NCBI GenBank assembly: GCA_048814795.1
Contig: CP184673.1
Coordinates: forward strand, 1,922,001-1,986,000
Origin: Thermatribacter sp048814795
GTDB taxonomy: Bacteria > Atribacterota > Atribacteria > Atribacterales > Thermatribacteraceae
Direction of reading: 5' to 3'
Length of the DNA stretch: 64,000 bases
Below are positions 61,402 through 64,000 of this stretch, in pieces. The notes under the pieces were generated by a model. The model searched no databases, was not told the DNA's origin, and saw nothing but the letters and a program-made list of their open reading frames with translations. Position 1 is the stretch's first letter. Each line of letters starts with the position of its first letter. The translations under genes and the position numbers were made by a program.

Positions 61402-63297
61402 TCAATTTTCTTTCAGTAGTTTCCAGCGATTGTGGTAGCTTCCCAAAATCCGCAGGAAGGTGGTCTTTCCCCTAATTTCTTCCAGAGCTTCTTTGAACCT
61501 TTTATCAACCAAATTCCCCTCCCAGTCTACATAGAAAAGATACTCCCAGGGTTTACCTGGTACAGGTCGAGACTCCAGCTTCAAGAGGTTTATCGAACGA
61601 GCATAAAACACTTCCAGAACCTCAAAAAGCGCTCCTGAACGGTTGGGAATCCGGAAAACACAGGATACTTTATCGTGTTCTTTGCGAGGCTCAAAATATC
61701 TTGAAAGGATAAGAAAGCGAGTAAAATTGCAGGGTGTATCTTCAATATCTTCCTCAAGAAATTCCAGACCGTATTTGCGAATTGCTTCTTCACTGGAAAT
61801 ACAAGCACTGCCCTTACCAAACTCAGAAACTTTTCTGGCTGCTTCTTCGGTGTTGCCAACATCAATAATTTTTACCCCTTTTAAAGACTCGAGAAACCTG
61901 GAGCACTGTGAAAAAGCTTGAGGATGAGCAAAGAGAAACTCGACATCACTGAGCTTTGTGCCTGGATACACACCAAGATGTTGGGACACTTTAATAAATC
62001 GTTCTCCAACCACAAAAATCTCGGGAAAATCCAACAGCAAATCATAGTTAGCATGGATACTACCAGTAATAGTATTTTCAATTGGTACTACGCCATGGGT
62101 AGCTTCGCCACTGGCAACTCTTTCAAAAACTTCCCGAAAAGTATGACAGGAAATAAACTGAGAATCACTTGGAAAAGCTTTTTGTGCTATCTGAGAACTA
62201 AAAGAACCTTTTTCTCCCAAAAAAGCCACTTTAAACTGTGAAAAAGGCTCAGCAATAAAACCAGAAGAGAAAGAAGAACTCTGCTTTTCTTTACTGAGTT
62301 CCTTACCAACTATCACACTGATTACCTGAAGGTTGTTAACCAGCCTTCTGAACTGCTCAGGATACAGACTTTGGGGACCGTCAGAAAGGGCCTGTTCTGG
62401 AGCATGGTGAACTTCCACCATAACTCCATCAGCCCCACAGGAAACACCTGCAAGAGCCATAGGAATAACCTTCTCCCTCAACCCGGTACCATGGCTGGGA
62501 TCAACAAATACTGGCAAATGGCTTAAGTCTTTTACTACTGGTATAGCGTTCAAATCAAGAGTATTGCGAGTAAAGCGCTCTATGGTCCGGATTCCCCGCT
62601 CACAGAGTATCACCTGAAAGTTGCCTAAGCTCAAAATATACTCTGCAGCCAGAAGCCAATCTTCAATGGTTGCTGAAAGGCCGCGTTTGAGTAAAATCGG
62701 CTTGCCCAGCGTAGCAGCTCTTTTAAGCAATTCAAAATTTTGCATATTGCGGGCACCAATCTGGATGATGTCAGCATACTGGGCAACCAGAAGAGCATTC
62801 TCTGGGCTGGTCGCTTCAGTAACCACGGGGATGGAAAACTTTTCCCGGGCTCTGGCAAGAATTTCCAGACCCCGCTCTCCTAACCCCTGAAAACTATAAG
62901 GAGAAGTCCGGGGTTTGAAAGCCCCTCCCCTCAGAATATGAGCCCCCATAGATTTTACTGCCTCAGCAATTCTGAAAAGTTGTTCTTCAGATTCCACAGC
63001 ACACGGCCCCGCAATAATGGTAAGGGTGTCCCGCCCAATCTCCACATCACCCACTGTAATTACTGTACCTCCAGGATTAAAAGAGCGATGGGCAAGCTGA
63101 AAGGGAGTGTTGGGCTTGAGAACCCTGGAAACCTTTCCGTAATTCTCAAGGGTCTGCACATCAATCTCGCGTTCTGAAACCATTATGCTGCCCTGAAGAT
63201 TATCCACCCAGTGAACCAGTATCCCCCGTTTTTCAAGCTCAAGAAGTATCGCTTGTTTCCTGGTTTCATCGAGAATGCCTTCAAAAACAACGATCAA
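61402..63297 (-). CDS. DAHP synthase-prephenate dehydratase fusion
   Basis: One protein of 631 residues holds two steps of aromatic amino acid synthesis. Residues 1-75 are a ferredoxin-like regulatory domain of type Ibeta DAHP synthase, followed by its barrel (IIAGPCAVES, KPRTSPYSF, PVFVDPSHGTG, to about 340). Residues 365-540 are prephenate dehydratase (FLGEKGSFS, VVPIENTITGSI, NFTRFLI) and 550-631 an ACT domain with the ESRP motif, so feedback inhibition by phenylalanine or tyrosine is likely. TTG start at 63297 with GGAGG ten bases upstream. Confidence 0.92.
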   Translation of the reverse strand: MIVVFEGILDETRKQAILLELEKRGILVHWVDNLQGSIMVSEREIDVQTLENYGKVSRVLKPNTPFQLAHRSFNPGGTVITVGDVEIGRDTLTIIAGPCAVESEEQLFRIAEAVKSMGAHILRGGAFKPRTSPYSFQGLGERGLEILARAREKFSIPVVTEATSPENALLVAQYADIIQIGARNMQNFELLKRAATLGKPILLKRGLSATIEDWLLAAEYILSLGNFQVILCERGIRTIERFTRNTLDLNAIPVVKDLSHLPVFVDPSHGTGLREKVIPMALAGVSCGADGVMVEVHHAPEQALSDGPQSLYPEQFRRLVNNLQVISVIVGKELSKEKQSSSFSSGFIAEPFSQFKVAFLGEKGSFSSQIAQKAFPSDSQFISCHTFREVFERVASGEATHGVVPIENTITGSIHANYDLLLDFPEIFVVGERFIKVSQHLGVYPGTKLSDVEFLFAHPQAFSQCSRFLESLKGVKIIDVGNTEEAARKVSEFGKGSACISSEEAIRKYGLEFLEEDIEDTPCNFTRFLILSRYFEPRKEHDKVSCVFRIPNRSGALFEVLEVFYARSINLLKLESRPVPGKPWEYLFYVDWEGNLVDKRFKEALEEIRGKTTFLRILGSYHNRWKLLKEN

Positions 63298-63340
63298 GAT
63301 TTTGTATCCTCCTTCTATTCTGCTCTCTTTAGAAGGTTAT

Positions 63341-63367
63341 TTTACAACAAAAACTTTATGTTATACT
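63341..63367 (+). promoter_or_regulatory. mgtE promoter (weak call)
   Basis: TTTACA (63341-63346), a 15-base spacer and TATACT (63362-63367); a second TATACT follows at once. GGGGAG lies seven bases before the ATG. Confidence 0.4.
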
Positions 63368-63397
63368 ATACTCTGTATCTTTCTGGGGAGGCAAAAC

Positions 63398-64000
63398 ATG
63401 GAAAAACAGCTCACACAAGAAACCAGAATAAACAAAGATTATATAGAAGAGCTGCTTGAAAAAAATGCACTGAACGAACTGAAGAATGCAATCAATGCTC
63501 TCCATCCTGCAGACATTGCTGAATTGATGTCCTTCTTGGACAGCCAGAAACAGGTTGTCCTGTTCAGGTTGCTGCGTAAAGACCTGGCCATAGAAGTTTT
63601 TGAGCAATTGGATTTTGAACAACAGGAAAACCTCCTCAAGAGCTTCACCGATGAACGAGTGGCTGAAATTCTCAATCAAATGTCTCCGGACGACCGCATG
63701 GAACTTTTTGACGAACTACCTGCCAAAATCGTCAAAAAGTTTTTGGGCCTTCTGAACCCGGAACAGCGCAACATCGTGGCCACCATGCTGGGTTACCCCG
63801 AAAACAGTGCTGGCCGCATCATGAATCCTCACATGGTGGACCTCAAAGAATACTACACGGTGGAGCAATCTCTGGAAAGAGTGCGCCAGTTATCGCCTCC
63901 CGAAGAACTGGCCTACATTGCCTACGTTATTGACGCCGAGCGCCACCTTATAGGAAGGGTTACTCTGAGAGAGCTGGTACTTGCCAGGCCTGAAACAGTT
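63398..64000 (+). CDS. mgtE: Magnesium transporter MgtE, N-terminal part
   Basis: The first 201 codons of the gene; the end is outside the window. The helical N domain (HPADIAELMSFLDSQKQVVLF, given in parts as HPADIAELMSFL) and MSPDDRMELFDELP and LLNPEQRNIVATMLGYPENSAGRIM repeat are typical of MgtE; the first CBS domain begins at MVDLKEYYTVEQSL. The domains seen close the channel when magnesium is high. ATG with GGGGAG seven bases upstream. Divergent from the DAHP synthase fusion. Confidence 0.95.
   Translation, partial: MEKQLTQETRINKDYIEELLEKNALNELKNAINALHPADIAELMSFLDSQKQVVLFRLLRKDLAIEVFEQLDFEQQENLLKSFTDERVAEILNQMSPDDRMELFDELPAKIVKKFLGLLNPEQRNIVATMLGYPENSAGRIMNPHMVDLKEYYTVEQSLERVRQLSPPEELAYIAYVIDAERHLIGRVTLRELVLARPETV

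Noticed and set aside
1..64000. tRNA, rRNA, CRISPR arrays, insertion sequences, phage genes
   Set aside because: I looked for these by eye on both strands and saw none; small RNAs cannot be excluded.

Overview
The window is 64 kb of compact, gene-dense bacterial chromosome of moderate GC content. It starts and ends inside genes, has no gap over 300 bases without a gene, and shows no tRNA, rRNA, insertion sequence or CRISPR array. The organism looks like a strict anaerobe with many iron-sulfur proteins: HydF, Hdr/Flx proteins, methylene-THF reductase and formate-THF ligase. It probably has two membranes, because an RND exporter is encoded with a LolA-like protein and a beta-barrel protein that ends in Phe. 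This mix suggests a fermenting or acetogen-like anaerobe, possibly Atribacterota; that assignment is inference and weak. TTG start codons are unusually common.

1-5.2 kb: end of a Gfo/Idh/MocA gene, a small unknown gene, aspartase overlapping HydF, and two unknown genes. 5.3-23.7 kb, the most distinctive part: almost everything is on the minus strand. In transcription order it has a corrinoid protein, formate-THF ligase, a split HdrA-like pair with a reduced MvhD-like protein, MetV, MetF, HdrC, a giant HdrA-GltD chimera, FlxD, FlxC-, FlxB- and FlxA-like proteins, FolC and an AcsE-type methyltransferase. A divergent formate/nitrite channel lies beside the corrinoid gene. Together these could import formate, load it on THF, reduce methylene-THF with an NAD(P)H-linked flavin-based bifurcating complex, and pass the methyl group to a corrinoid protein. 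FolD, CODH/ACS and HdrB are not in the window.

23.4-28.7 kb: Nfu, SHMT, LeuD/LeuC-type dehydratase, and NAD synthase. 28.7-36.9 kb: PolX, a lytic transglycosylase, DUF4432 protein, FtsZ overlapping a ParA-type ATPase, and an atypical DRG-like GTPase. 36.9-46.4 kb: radical SAM protein, alcohol dehydrogenase, sodium symporter, endonuclease III, unknown membrane and secreted proteins, three small lipoproteins, TsaC/Sua5, UppP and a LysE-type exporter.

46.5-53.3 kb: a sugar-type operon (GntR, ROK kinase, Gfo/Idh dehydrogenase, TIM-barrel isomerase) and a deoC-OYE reductase operon. 53.4-61.3 kb: RarA, threonine aldolase, and an RND/LolA-like/beta-barrel/TetR operon with a likely TetR operator. 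61.4-64 kb: a DAHP synthase-prephenate dehydratase fusion and the start of an MgtE magnesium transporter.

Features that deserve follow-up are the MetFV-Hdr-Flx supercluster and its HdrA-GltD chimera, three plus-strand genes that look leaderless, an N-terminally extended FtsZ overlapping parA, and a DRG-like GTPase with altered G3 and G4 motifs.
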